Positions 39,779-48,166 of a DNA stretch of 64,000 nt are shown here, in pieces. The notes under the pieces are model-generated. The model did not search any database, was not told the origin of the DNA, and worked only from the letters and a program-made list of their open reading frames with translations. Position 1 is the stretch's first letter, and each line of letters opens with the position of its first letter. This stretch comes from Clostridia bacterium. Lineage in GTDB: Bacteria > Bacillota > Clostridia > Christensenellales > Aristaeellaceae. Position numbers and translations under genes: made by a program. Location of the stretch: NCBI GenBank assembly GCA_017521565.1, contig JAFXCE010000088.1:1-64000 (forward strand). The letters are read 5' to 3'.

Positions 39779-41530
39779 TCACTGCGCAAACTGTGCGTGA
39801 TACAGCTCCGAATAGAAGCCGCCCTGCGCGAGCAGCGATGCATGCGTGCCCTGCTCGATGACGCGCCCATCCTTCATGACGAGGATCACATCGGCGTGCC
39901 TGATGGTGGAGAGGCGATGGGCGACGATGAAGCTCGTTCTGCCCTGCATCATCTTCGCGAAAGCATCCTGAATCCTGAGTTCCGTGCGCGTGTCGATGGA
40001 GGAGGTGGCCTCGTCGAGGATCAGTATCGGCGGCAGACAGAGCATCACGCGGGCGATGCACAGCAGCTGCTTCTGGCCCTGGGAGAGGCCTTCGCCGTTC
40101 TCGCGGATGACCGTGTTATAGCCATCCGGCAGACGGCGGATGAAGCCGTGTGCGTGCGCGGCCTTCGCGGCGGCGATGATGTCCGCTTCGGAGGCGTCCG
40201 GCTTGCCCATGGCGATGTTGTCGCGGATTGTGCCGCTGGCGAGCCATGTGTCCTGCAGCACCATGCCGATGTTCCTGCGCAGGCAGCGGCGGGTCAGGAA
40301 GCGTGTTTCATGCCCGTCGACGGAGATCGCGCCGGAATTTACGTCGTAAAAGCGCATCAGCAGGTTGATCATCGTGGTTTTTCCGCAGCCCGTCGGGCCG
40401 ACGATGGCCACGCGCTGGCCGGGCTTTACGCGCAGGGAAAAATCCTCAATCAGAGGGCGCTCCGGCGTGTAGGAGAAGGATACATCGTCGATCACAACTT
40501 CTCCCAGCGCATGTTCAAACGGTTCTGCGTTTTCGGGATCAGGTGTCTGGGCCGGTTCGTCGATCAGCTCAAAGATGCGCGCCGCACAGGCAAGCGCATT
40601 CTGCACCTCGGTGATGACGCCGGAGATTTCATTGAACGGCTTGGTGTACTGGTTGGCATAGGAGAGGAAGCTCGACAGACCGCCAATGGTCAGACTGCCG
40701 GAGGCGGCGGCCAGCGCGCCAGTGAGCGCGACGGCAGCGTAGACCAGCGAATTGACAAAGCGCGTGCAAGGATTGGTCAGCGAGGAGAAGAACACCGCGC
40801 GCAGCGAACAGGCGCGCAGACGCTCGTTGATCTCATCGAACTGCGCAAGCGTTTCATCCTCGCGGGCAAAGGCCTGTACCAGCTTCTGCTCATTCATGGC
40901 CTCGTCAATCAGCGCGGTCTGTTCGCCGCGGGTTTTGGATTGAAGGACGAACATGTCATGCGTGGATTTGGCGATAAAATTGGCGACCAGCAGCGAGATG
41001 GGCGTGACCAGCACGACGACCAGCGTGATCATCGGGCTGAGCGTGACCATGAAGACCAGCGTGCCCAAGATGGTCATCACGCCGGAAAAGAGCTGGGTAA
41101 AGCCCATCAGCAGGCCGTCGGCGAATGTATCGACGTCAGCAATCATGCGCGAAACGGTCTCGCCGGTGGGATGCGCGTCGATGTACTTGAGCGGGAGTTG
41201 CTGAAGATGCGCAAAGGCATCGCGGCGGATATCACGCACAGTGTCGTAGGTGACGCGGTTGTTCAGTTCGCTCTGCGCCCATTGCGCCAGCGCTGTCAGC
41301 GCGATGCACGCGCCAATGGTGATCAGGGTGCTTTTCAGCAGCGCAAAATCAACATGACCGGGGGAGACGATGCAGTCGATCGCGCGGCCAATGAGAATGG
41401 GCACATAGAGCGTAAGCGCAACGGTGACGAGCGCCAGCAGGAGGGAGACGCCCAGCTTGAGCAGATGCGGACGGATATAGCGCATCACGCGCAGGAGCGT
41501 TGCATGCTGAGCGGCGTGATCTTTACGCAT
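39779..41530 (-). CDS. Heterodimeric ABC exporter, catalytically canonical half
   Basis: A 583-residue fused membrane-ATPase protein. Six hydrophobic segments (about 18-310) are followed by an ATPase domain with Walker A GPTGCGKTT, signature LSQGQKQ, Walker B LILDEATSSID (catalytic Glu present) and H-loop VAHRLST. The start overlaps the partner gene's end by 8 bases, implying coupled synthesis as a heterodimer. The class includes multidrug, peptide and lipid exporters; the substrate is unknown. I start at the ATG at 41530 because the longer frame reads through the partner gene out of register. Confidence 0.9.
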   Translation of the reverse strand: MRKDHAAQHATLLRVMRYIRPHLLKLGVSLLLALVTVALTLYVPILIGRAIDCIVSPGHVDFALLKSTLITIGACIALTALAQWAQSELNNRVTYDTVRDIRRDAFAHLQQLPLKYIDAHPTGETVSRMIADVDTFADGLLMGFTQLFSGVMTILGTLVFMVTLSPMITLVVVLVTPISLLVANFIAKSTHDMFVLQSKTRGEQTALIDEAMNEQKLVQAFAREDETLAQFDEINERLRACSLRAVFFSSLTNPCTRFVNSLVYAAVALTGALAAASGSLTIGGLSSFLSYANQYTKPFNEISGVITEVQNALACAARIFELIDEPAQTPDPENAEPFEHALGEVVIDDVSFSYTPERPLIEDFSLRVKPGQRVAIVGPTGCGKTTMINLLMRFYDVNSGAISVDGHETRFLTRRCLRRNIGMVLQDTWLASGTIRDNIAMGKPDASEADIIAAAKAAHAHGFIRRLPDGYNTVIRENGEGLSQGQKQLLCIARVMLCLPPILILDEATSSIDTRTELRIQDAFAKMMQGRTSFIVAHRLSTIRHADVILVMKDGRVIEQGTHASLLAQGGFYSELYHAQFAQ

Positions 41531-43259
41531 GCTGCGCCACCTCCTCTGCTTCGTATTGGGATGCGTAGATTTCCTGATAGACCGGACAGGAAGCGAGCAG
41601 TTCCTCGTGCGTGCCGACGCCGGCAGTGCGTCCGTCCTCCAGGACGATGATGACGTCCGCATAGCGCACGGAGGACGCACGCTGGGAGACGATGAACGTC
41701 GTCGGGCGGTGATCCATCTCCCGGATCGCGCGGCGAAGGGAGGCATCCGTCGCGTAATCCAGCGCGGATGCGCTATCGTCGAGAATCAGAATGTCGGGCC
41801 TTTTGACCAGCGCGCGCGCGATCGTCAGGCGCTGGCGCTGGCCGCCGGAGAAGTTGCGTCCGCCCTGCTCGACAGGCTCATCGAGGCGCCCTGGCTTTGC
41901 GTTGACCACATCGAGCGCCTGCGCAATGCGCAGCGCCTCATGCAGTTCCTCGTCCGTTGCATTGGCGTTGCCCCAGAGCAGATTGCTGCGAATCGTGCCC
42001 TTGAAGAGCACGGCCTTCTGTGGGACGATGGCGATGCGCTCGCGCAGCGCTTCCTTGCGGATGCTGCGCACATCTGTGCCGCCCAGCAGCACGCGGCCTT
42101 CGGTTGCGTCGTAGAAGCGGGGAATGAGCCCGACGAGCGAGGTCTTGCCGCAGCCCGTTCCGCCGATCACGCCGACGGTTTGCCCCGGATGGACAGAGAA
42201 GGTGATGCCGTCGAGCGATTCTGCGCCCGCGCCCTTGTAAAGGAGGGAGACATTGTCAAACTGAACGCTGCCCAGCGGCATATCTGCGGTCGGAACGCAT
42301 GTGCCGTCCTGCTGCGAGGAACGGATATCCAGCACGGAGGCGATGCGATCGCCGCAAGCCCATGCTTTTGTCAGCAGGATGATCAGGTTCGCCATCTTGA
42401 CCAGCTCCACAAGGATCTGGCTCATGTAGTTGTACAGCGCGACAACCTCGCCCTGCGTCAGGCTGCCCATCTCCACGCGCAGGGCGCCGGTATAAATCAG
42501 CAGGATGACAGCGGCGTTGATCACCACATACGTCAGCGGATTCATGGCGGCGGAAACGCGGCCGACGGCGAGCTGCATGCGTGTGAGTATGGAGGTGCGC
42601 TTGTTAAACTTCTCGGCTTCCGCGTCCTCTTTGCAGAAGGCGCGCAGCACGCGAACGCCGTTCAGGTTTTCGCGCGTGGCAGAGGTGACGCTGTCCAGCT
42701 GCCCCTGCACGCGTCTATACATGGGGATTGTCGCCAGCATGATCGAAAAGACAATGATACAGAGCACGGCAATCACGCCGGCAAAGATCAGCGCACAGTC
42801 AAAGTCGATGGTGAAGGCCATCACCATTGCGCCAAAGACGACGAACGGCGAGCGCATGAGCAGGCGCAGACACATGTTTACGCCGGTCTGTACCTGATTT
42901 ACGTCGCTGGTCATGCGGGTAATCAGGGTGGACGTGCCCAGTGTGTCGATCTCGGTATAGGAGAGCGACTGGATGTGCGCCATCAGCACATGGCGCAGGC
43001 GGGCGGAGAAGCCGATGGCGGCTTTTGCGGCGAAATACTGCGCCGTAACCGCGCTGGCAAGGCCCACAAAGCCCAGCGCAGCCATCACCAGCACCATCCT
43101 GACAATGTGCGCCCTGTCCCCGCCGAGGATGCCGCCGTCGATAATGGAGGCGACGACCAGCGGGATGAACAGCTCAAAGGACGCTTCAAGCATCTTAAAC
43201 AGCGGCGCAAGCACGCATTCGCGGCCGTAGCCCTTGAGGTAGACGAAGAGTTTTTTCAA
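41523..43259 (-). CDS. Heterodimeric ABC exporter, degenerate-site half
   Basis: A 578-residue fused membrane-ATPase protein with six predicted membrane segments. Walker A is GGTGCGKTS and the signature FSGGQRQRL. However, Walker B reads LILDDSASALD (Asp for the catalytic Glu) and the H-loop reads VSQRASS (Gln for His). Its own nucleotide site is therefore probably hydrolysis-deficient, as in asymmetric exporters such as TM287/288 and BmrCD. It is transcribed first, with the canonical half downstream and overlapping. Confidence 0.9.
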   Translation of the reverse strand: MKKLFVYLKGYGRECVLAPLFKMLEASFELFIPLVVASIIDGGILGGDRAHIVRMVLVMAALGFVGLASAVTAQYFAAKAAIGFSARLRHVLMAHIQSLSYTEIDTLGTSTLITRMTSDVNQVQTGVNMCLRLLMRSPFVVFGAMVMAFTIDFDCALIFAGVIAVLCIIVFSIMLATIPMYRRVQGQLDSVTSATRENLNGVRVLRAFCKEDAEAEKFNKRTSILTRMQLAVGRVSAAMNPLTYVVINAAVILLIYTGALRVEMGSLTQGEVVALYNYMSQILVELVKMANLIILLTKAWACGDRIASVLDIRSSQQDGTCVPTADMPLGSVQFDNVSLLYKGAGAESLDGITFSVHPGQTVGVIGGTGCGKTSLVGLIPRFYDATEGRVLLGGTDVRSIRKEALRERIAIVPQKAVLFKGTIRSNLLWGNANATDEELHEALRIAQALDVVNAKPGRLDEPVEQGGRNFSGGQRQRLTIARALVKRPDILILDDSASALDYATDASLRRAIREMDHRPTTFIVSQRASSVRYADVIIVLEDGRTAGVGTHEELLASCPVYQEIYASQYEAEEVAQHA

Positions 43260-43288
43260 ACAGATGCACCTACTTTACTTATATCCAT

Positions 43289-43346
43289 TCCGCCGGAAGG
43301 CGGATGCAATCATTTTTATTATAGAAGTTTTATGCCGGTTTTGCAA
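43289..43346 (-). promoter_or_regulatory. Promoter and leader hairpin of the ABC exporter operon
   Basis: Minus strand: TTGCAA (43346-43341), a 17-base spacer and TATAAT (43323-43318). A CCGCC-TTCC-GGCGG inverted repeat (about 43291-43304) lies in the leader just after the start and may be a hairpin or operator. Confidence 0.75.
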
Positions 43347-43391
43347 CGATCTGCGGATGAATTGCGAGGGGTGTACGCCAAAAGATGTTTC

Positions 43392-43461
43392 TGGCATTTG
43401 CCAAAAAACCTTGACAAAGCCTGAATTGGGTGTATAATGAAAATATAAATGGCATATGCCG
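43392..43461 (+). promoter_or_regulatory. Consensus promoter flanked by two TGGCATWTGCC palindromes
   Basis: TTGACA (43411-43416), a 16-base spacer and TATAAT (43433-43438). TGGCATTTGCCA (43392-43403) lies just upstream of the -35 and TGGCATATGCCG (43450-43461) just downstream of the start. The pair looks like a two-site operator, perhaps for the DUF134 domain encoded directly downstream. Confidence 0.8.
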
Positions 43462-43477
43462 GAAATGGAGACGCGAC

Positions 43478-44248
43478 ATGCCCAGACCCAGCAAAAAGCG
43501 GCGCATCTGCGATATGCCGCCCTGCCGGCTGTTTGCGCCGCAGGAAGCTCAGGCGCAGGATATGCCGGTACAGATGACACTTGACGAATATGAAACCGTC
43601 CGATTGATTGACTTTATGGGCCTGACGCAGGAGCAGTGTGCCGCCCAGATGAATGTCGCGCGTGCGACTGCGCAGGCGATCTATGCCTGTGCGCGCGCCA
43701 AAATCGCCAGGGCACTGGTGCGCGGTCAGGCGCTTGAAATTGCGGGCGGTGACATCGCGCTTTGCGAGCGCGACGAGGCATGCGCAGCGTGCATCGGGCG
43801 CGGCAGGACAAAGAATGGGAGGAATACCATCATGAAGATTGCAGCAACGTATGAAAATGGTCAGATTTTTCAGCACTTTGGTCACACGGCGCAGTTCAAG
43901 ATCTATGAGATTGAGGACGGAAAGGTGACCGATAGCAGGATTGTGGATACCAACGGCAGCGGGCATGGCGCATTGGCCGGCTTCCTGATGATGAATGGCG
44001 TGGATGCGGTGATCTGCGGCGGCATTGGCGGCGGCGCACAGATGGCGCTTAAGGGCTTTGGCATCAAGATCCACGGCGGCGTACAGGGCGATGCTGACGC
44101 AGCGGTGGAAGCGCTGCTCTCCGGTGAGCTCGTCGCGAGCGATGCGCCGAACTGCAGCCACCACGACCATCACCATGGAGAAGGCCATACCTGCGGTGAT
44201 CATGGCTGCCACGACCATGGCGAGAACCATGAGTGCCACTGCCACTGA
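43478..44248 (+). CDS. DUF134 - NifX/NifB-like fusion with metal-binding tail
   Basis: A 256-residue protein. Residues about 1-95 are DUF134 (MPRPSKKRRICDMPPCRLF and a sigma-like HTH, GLTQEQCAAQMNVARATAQA). Residues about 119-220 are a dinitrogenase iron-molybdenum cofactor (NifX/NafY-like) domain (MKIAATYENGQIFQHFGHTA ... GGIGGGAQMALKGFGIKIHG). The last 30 residues are His/Cys-rich (HHDHHHGEGHTCGDHGCHDH). An internal ATG at 43832 has a strong GGGAGG site 9 bases upstream, so a 138-residue NifX-only product is likely too. There are no nitrogenase genes nearby; a metal-cluster carrier or sensor role is inferred. It converges on the MBL/radical SAM pair. Confidence 0.85.
   Translation: MPRPSKKRRICDMPPCRLFAPQEAQAQDMPVQMTLDEYETVRLIDFMGLTQEQCAAQMNVARATAQAIYACARAKIARALVRGQALEIAGGDIALCERDEACAACIGRGRTKNGRNTIMKIAATYENGQIFQHFGHTAQFKIYEIEDGKVTDSRIVDTNGSGHGALAGFLMMNGVDAVICGGIGGGAQMALKGFGIKIHGGVQGDADAAVEALLSGELVASDAPNCSHHDHHHGEGHTCGDHGCHDHGENHECHCH
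43817..43834 (+). promoter_or_regulatory. Internal ribosome site and ATG inside the DUF134-NifX gene
   Basis: GGGAGG at 43817-43822 and ATG at 43832-43834, in frame and exactly at the domain boundary (MKIAATYENG). Spacing is 9 bases, better than for many starts in the window. Confidence 0.65.
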
Positions 44249-44272
44249 GCAAAAGAAGCATATTAAATGAGC

Positions 44273-44302
44273 GCTGCGGCATCGCCGCAGCGCTTTTGGT
44301 GT
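44273..44302. terminator. Terminator between NifX fusion and MBL gene
   Basis: GCGCTGCGG-CATCG-CCGCAGCGC stem followed by TTTTGG on the plus strand. Confidence 0.75.
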
Positions 44303-44313
44303 GAATCAAATGA

Positions 44314-45105
44314 TTAAAGCTCGATGAGCGTTCCTGTGTGAATGGACTGCAGGTGGTCCCCCATGAGGCCTTTGAGGAAGGCATAGGGCGCTTCGCCCGT
44401 GCAGTGTCCGGTATAGTAGGTGCAATCCTGCGCCAGCAGCGACGCGGCTGCGGACTCAAGGTATGCGCGGTCTGCGCCTTCGGGATCGAGCTTCATGAAG
44501 TGGAATCCACCGATGAGCACATCGGGCGTGAGCCATCTGACAATGTTCAGAATGCCCTTGTGTGAACATCCGCTGATGACGATACGCCTGCCGTTTTCTT
44601 CGATGATCAGATACTGCTCGTGCTCAAAGCTATCCTGTACGTGGGTTTCTCCGCGCAGAACGGTCATGCCGCGCGCAGAGGCAGGACAATCGGTAATCTG
44701 TGCATTACAGGTACAAAGCTTGAGACCATTTCCCAGCGTCAATGTGTCATCTGTGCAGACGATACGTGGATGATGGGCCAACGCAGGATCGATGCCGATG
44801 TATTTCTCTGTGCCGTTGTAATGTGGCTCAGAAGCGCGGCGGTGCATATAGACCGGCGCATGACGGTTGATTTCAAGAAAGTGCGTCAGCCCGCCGCTGT
44901 GGTCGTAATGCCCATGGGAGAGGATTGCCAGATCCACGGCGGACAGATCGATCCCCAGCTTTTCTGCGTTTTCGGCAAAGGCTTTTGTCTGACCGGCGTC
45001 AAAGAGAATGCGCTTGCCGCAGGCCTCGATGTACAGGCTCAGGCCGTGCTCGGCGATCAGGGATGGGTTTTCTGTGTGGTTTTCCATCAAAACGCGGAGG
45101 ATCAT
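44314..45105 (-). CDS. Metallo-beta-lactamase fold hydrolase
   Basis: A 263-residue MBL-fold protein with the HxHxDH metal motif in ILSHGHYDHSGGL, upstream Asp in ILFDAGQT, and later ligands in SGCSHKGILNIV and GGFHF. The GCSHKGI pattern is typical of the group annotated as methanopterin-type RFAP-synthase-like MBL proteins, which are common beside radical SAM and Fe-S genes. Its start overlaps the stop of the radical SAM gene by 4 bases, so the two are coupled. Substrate unknown. Confidence 0.85.
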   Translation of the reverse strand: MILRVLMENHTENPSLIAEHGLSLYIEACGKRILFDAGQTKAFAENAEKLGIDLSAVDLAILSHGHYDHSGGLTHFLEINRHAPVYMHRRASEPHYNGTEKYIGIDPALAHHPRIVCTDDTLTLGNGLKLCTCNAQITDCPASARGMTVLRGETHVQDSFEHEQYLIIEENGRRIVISGCSHKGILNIVRWLTPDVLIGGFHFMKLDPEGADRAYLESAAASLLAQDCTYYTGHCTGEAPYAFLKGLMGDHLQSIHTGTLIEL

Positions 45106-46226
45106 AGCACGATATCTCCCGGATTATAGCCATAGGGCAAGGGCTCTTCTTCAAGGAAAGCAAAGCTCTCGTCGCTGAGGATCGGCAGAAACGCTTCAAA
45201 CGGCATCCGCGTGAATTCACAGACATAGTCGCTGGAGCCGAAGCAGCCGCCTTCCTTGCCGCGCAGATTGAGCCCGCGGGCGAATTTGGTGTGGTTGGAG
45301 CAGTCATGCACGACGATGGACCAGTTCTCTTCGCCTGCCATCTTCATGAGCTTGAACGTGATTTCGCGGCTCCATGTCGGGGAGACATAGCCAAGGCGCG
45401 CGATGTACATCGGTTCGCCCTCGTAATTGCCAATGTTGTTGGGATTGAGGTGGAGCTCCGCGCAGTTCATGAAGTCGAGTCCTGTTGCGAGGATAGCGTC
45501 CTTTTTCTTCATGAAGCCCTCGTAGAACTCAGGGGTCATCGGCGTTTCGATGCCGACATAGGGGATGTACTTCTTGGCAATACGGATGTTTTCGATCACC
45601 TTGTCATGGCAGCCCGATGCGCCGAGGTTGAAGCGCAGCTCGTCAAGGCCGGCTTCGCCGAGGGCCTTCAGGTTTTCCTCCGTGCACAGCAGGCCGTTGG
45701 TGTACATGTGCTGATGGATGCCCTCCGCGTGGAATCTGGCGATGATGCCGTAGTATTTTTCGATCTCCATGAACGGCTCAAGGTATACGTACGAGATGCC
45801 GGTGGGTTTGTTCTGGATGGAGAGCAGCAGATCGATGTCCTTCTCATAGAACTTCGTGCCGCCAATCTGCCACATTCCCTCACCAATGGGCGGAATGCGG
45901 TCAAGCTCGCCGTAATTATAGCAGAATTTGCACTGGATGTTGCACTTGTTCGTCTTGCGAATTGCGCAGAGGCCGGTTCCCGTCAGGCAGGAGCGGCAGC
46001 CCTTTGAGAATTTTTCCGGATCGCCGACGAAATACGTGCGTCCGCCGAGGCTGTGCAGGTTGGGGATTTCGGCCATCAGTTTTTCGTTGCGCGCGTCGAT
46101 GGCAGCTTCAATCTGTGCAAAGGTCGCAAGCGCGATCTCCTGCTGATTGGTCAGCAGTTCCTCGTCCTCGGGCAGCATGGCGAAAAACTCAAACCACATC
46201 AGCGCGTCCTTTTTGGAAATCTTCAT
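45102..46226 (-). CDS. Radical SAM protein with extra cysteine cluster
   Basis: A 374-residue protein with a radical SAM motif CNIQCKFCYNYG (CxxxCxxC) at about residues 94-105. Just before it are additional cysteines in CRSCLTGTGLCAIRK (about 77-91), and near the C-terminus GGCFGSSDYVCEF, which could bind auxiliary [4Fe-4S] clusters. An unusually long N-terminal region of about 75 residues precedes the core. The pattern is SPASM-like but not a clean match, so I give no product name. AGGAGG precedes the ATG. It is followed by the coupled MBL gene and faces a NifX-like metal-cluster protein, suggesting cofactor or cluster chemistry. Confidence 0.82.
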   Translation of the reverse strand: MKISKKDALMWFEFFAMLPEDEELLTNQQEIALATFAQIEAAIDARNEKLMAEIPNLHSLGGRTYFVGDPEKFSKGCRSCLTGTGLCAIRKTNKCNIQCKFCYNYGELDRIPPIGEGMWQIGGTKFYEKDIDLLLSIQNKPTGISYVYLEPFMEIEKYYGIIARFHAEGIHQHMYTNGLLCTEENLKALGEAGLDELRFNLGASGCHDKVIENIRIAKKYIPYVGIETPMTPEFYEGFMKKKDAILATGLDFMNCAELHLNPNNIGNYEGEPMYIARLGYVSPTWSREITFKLMKMAGEENWSIVVHDCSNHTKFARGLNLRGKEGGCFGSSDYVCEFTRMPFEAFLPILSDESFAFLEEEPLPYGYNPGDIVL

Positions 46227-46373
46227 AATATGTGATCCTCCTGAGATGGGAATAGATGATGACGTATATGGCGATTATACCATGAAACCCGCTGCGGAGC
46301 AAAGGAAACGTGCGGTATCCGGAGAGCGCATCTGCGTCTCTTTTTACATTTTTGTCATATTCGTCAGTATCCC

Positions 46374-46403
46374 TTGATCGACTGTTAGGGATGGGCTTAT
46401 AAT
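46374..46403 (+). promoter_or_regulatory. Promoter for the small secreted protein
   Basis: TTGATC (46374-46379), an 18-base spacer and TATAAT (46398-46403). Confidence 0.7.
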
Positions 46404-46464
46404 ATATCTATTGATTTGTCTCTTATACCCGGGTGGGTATTATAAAATAATGGAGGGAATGCGA

Positions 46465-46932
46465 ATGAAACGACTTGTAACCCTGATGCTTATGCTGCTG
46501 TTTATGGTGGGCGTTGCTTCTGCGGAGGCTATTGACCTCTCCGGCATGAGCTTTGATGAGCTTGTAGCCCTGAGGGAAAAGGTTGATCTTGCGATCTGGA
46601 GCTGCGAGGAATGGCAGGAGGTTAAGGTCCCGCAGGGCGTGTGGGTTATTGGACAGGATATCCCGGCTGGCAAGTGGACGATCAAAGCAGATGATGGAAT
46701 CACCGCTTTGCTGCAGTGGGGCGATATGCTCGATGAAGCCGGCAATGGCATTTCCTGGGACGGAAAGATTTGCGAGACGGAGATGCTGTACAGCGAGACC
46801 TGCCGTTTCTATGAGAAAGGCGACGCTACGGAAGTGACGTGGGACCTGAAGGATGGACAGTATTTTATTGTTGAAGAAGGCATTGTGCAGTTCAGCCCGT
46901 ATTCCGGCAAGCCGAGCCTTGGATTCAAGTGA
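46465..46932 (+). CDS. Small secreted protein of unknown function
   Basis: A 155-residue protein with a clear signal peptide (about 1-20, LVTLMLMLLFMVGVASA). A short helical stretch follows (LSGMSFDELVALREKVDLAI), then a beta-rich domain containing VPQGVWVIGQDIPAGKWTIK, a 'PxGxxxxGxDIPAGxYxI' pattern that recurs in exported Firmicutes proteins of unknown role. GGAGGG lies 7 bases before the chosen ATG. It has its own promoter and terminator. Confidence 0.75.
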   Translation: MKRLVTLMLMLLFMVGVASAEAIDLSGMSFDELVALREKVDLAIWSCEEWQEVKVPQGVWVIGQDIPAGKWTIKADDGITALLQWGDMLDEAGNGISWDGKICETEMLYSETCRFYEKGDATEVTWDLKDGQYFIVEEGIVQFSPYSGKPSLGFK

Positions 46933-46950
46933 GCCAATTGATAAATCTGT

Positions 46951-46976
46951 GGGAAGGCGCTGGGCCTTCCCTTTTT
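46951..46976 (+). terminator. Terminator after the small secreted protein
   Basis: GGGAAGGC-GCTG-GGCCTTCCC stem followed by TTTTTA. Confidence 0.85.
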
Positions 46977-47099
46977 ATATGCCTGGTGAGGCAGGGATTT
47001 TCATGATTTGCCGCAGTAACTGAAGATAACGGGGAGGCGCTGATGCCGTACACGATGCACAGACCATCTCCAATTCGCACATGAAATGCAGATATGCCT

Positions 47100-47127
47100 T
47101 TGATTTTGTATGGATTTATGGTATGAT
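47100..47127 (+). promoter_or_regulatory. Promoter for the PfkB kinase
   Basis: TTGATT (47100-47105), a 16-base spacer and TATGAT (47122-47127). Confidence 0.65.
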
Positions 47128-47175
47128 GGACACATATCAATGTGGAGTATCTGCGTATCAAAGGAGCGATTTCGT

Positions 47176-48108
47176 ATGGGCATTCTGGTGATCGGCGCTG
47201 CATTTGTGGATATCAAGGGATTCCCGCAGGACAACTATATCCCCAACGGACGCAATGTGGGCCGGGTGGAATACATCCATGGCGGCGTGGCGCGCAACGT
47301 TGTGGAGGATATCGCCAATGTGGAGCTAAGGCCAACATATCTGGGCATCGTGGACGATACGCCGATGGGCGACGCCGTGCTCAAGAAGCTGCGCAACCAC
47401 AAGGTAAACTGCGACTATGTGCTGACCATCCCGGACGGCATGGGGACATGGCTGGCCGTGTTTGACAACAACGGCGATGTGGCAGGCTCCATTTCCAAGC
47501 GGCCGAACATGCTGCCGCTGGTCGATCTGATGAATGAAAAGGGCGACGAGATCTTTTCTGATGTCGATTCCGTCGTGCTGGAGTGCGACCTTGACAAGGC
47601 GCTGGTCAAAAAGGTGCTGGAGCTTGCCAAGAAGCACGGCAAGAAGATCTTTGCGCTGGTGTCCAACATGAGCCTTGCCGCAGAGCGCCGCGATCTGCTC
47701 AAGCAGTTTGACTGCTTCATCTGCAACAAGCAGGAAGCTGGCATGTTCTTCTTTGACGACTATATGACCAAGAGCCGCGAGGAGATGCGCGATATCCTCG
47801 CCGAAAAGGTATTGCAGGCGCAGATCCCGTCGATGGTGGTCACCCTTGGCGGCGATGGCGCGGTTTATGCCGATATGCAGGGTGTGAAAGGCCATTGCCC
47901 GGCGATCGAGGTACAGGTCAAGGATACGACCGGCGCGGGAGATGCGTTCTGCGCGGGCGTGTCGATCGGCCTGACCTATGGCAAGAGCCTGCCGGAGGCG
48001 ATCGATATCGGCTCGCAGCTGGCGGCTTCGGTCATCACATCCAGCGAAAATGTCTGCCCGCGTTTCCTGCCCAGAGAATTGGGCCTTGATATCGACGCGC
48101 AGCACTGA
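47176..48108 (+). CDS. PfkB-family carbohydrate kinase
   Basis: A 310-residue sugar or nucleoside kinase of the ribokinase fold. The N-terminal substrate region has GGVARNVVEDIANV and the C-terminal ATP/anion-hole signature is KDTTGAGDAFCAGVSIGL, with the catalytic Asp in GAGD. Pseudouridine kinase and ribokinase-like members share this layout, and I cannot tell the substrate. AAAGGAG lies 9 bases before the ATG at 47176. Monocistronic. Confidence 0.88.
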   Translation: MGILVIGAAFVDIKGFPQDNYIPNGRNVGRVEYIHGGVARNVVEDIANVELRPTYLGIVDDTPMGDAVLKKLRNHKVNCDYVLTIPDGMGTWLAVFDNNGDVAGSISKRPNMLPLVDLMNEKGDEIFSDVDSVVLECDLDKALVKKVLELAKKHGKKIFALVSNMSLAAERRDLLKQFDCFICNKQEAGMFFFDDYMTKSREEMRDILAEKVLQAQIPSMVVTLGGDGAVYADMQGVKGHCPAIEVQVKDTTGAGDAFCAGVSIGLTYGKSLPEAIDIGSQLAASVITSSENVCPRFLPRELGLDIDAQH

Positions 48109-48133
48109 TCGTCTGTACGCAGGAATTCAGCAA

Positions 48134-48162
48134 AAAAGGAGCGGAAAAGACCGCTCCTTTTT
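48134..48162. terminator. Bidirectional terminator
   Basis: AAAGGAGCGG-AAAAGA-CCGCTCCTTT stem with T and A runs on either side, between convergent genes. Confidence 0.85.
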
Positions 48163-48166
48163 GGAA

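Noticed and set aside
40140-43424. Plus-strand frames inside the ABC exporter region, including a 631-codon one
   Set aside because: They lie opposite two genes with complete Walker A, signature and Walker B motifs and have no support of their own.
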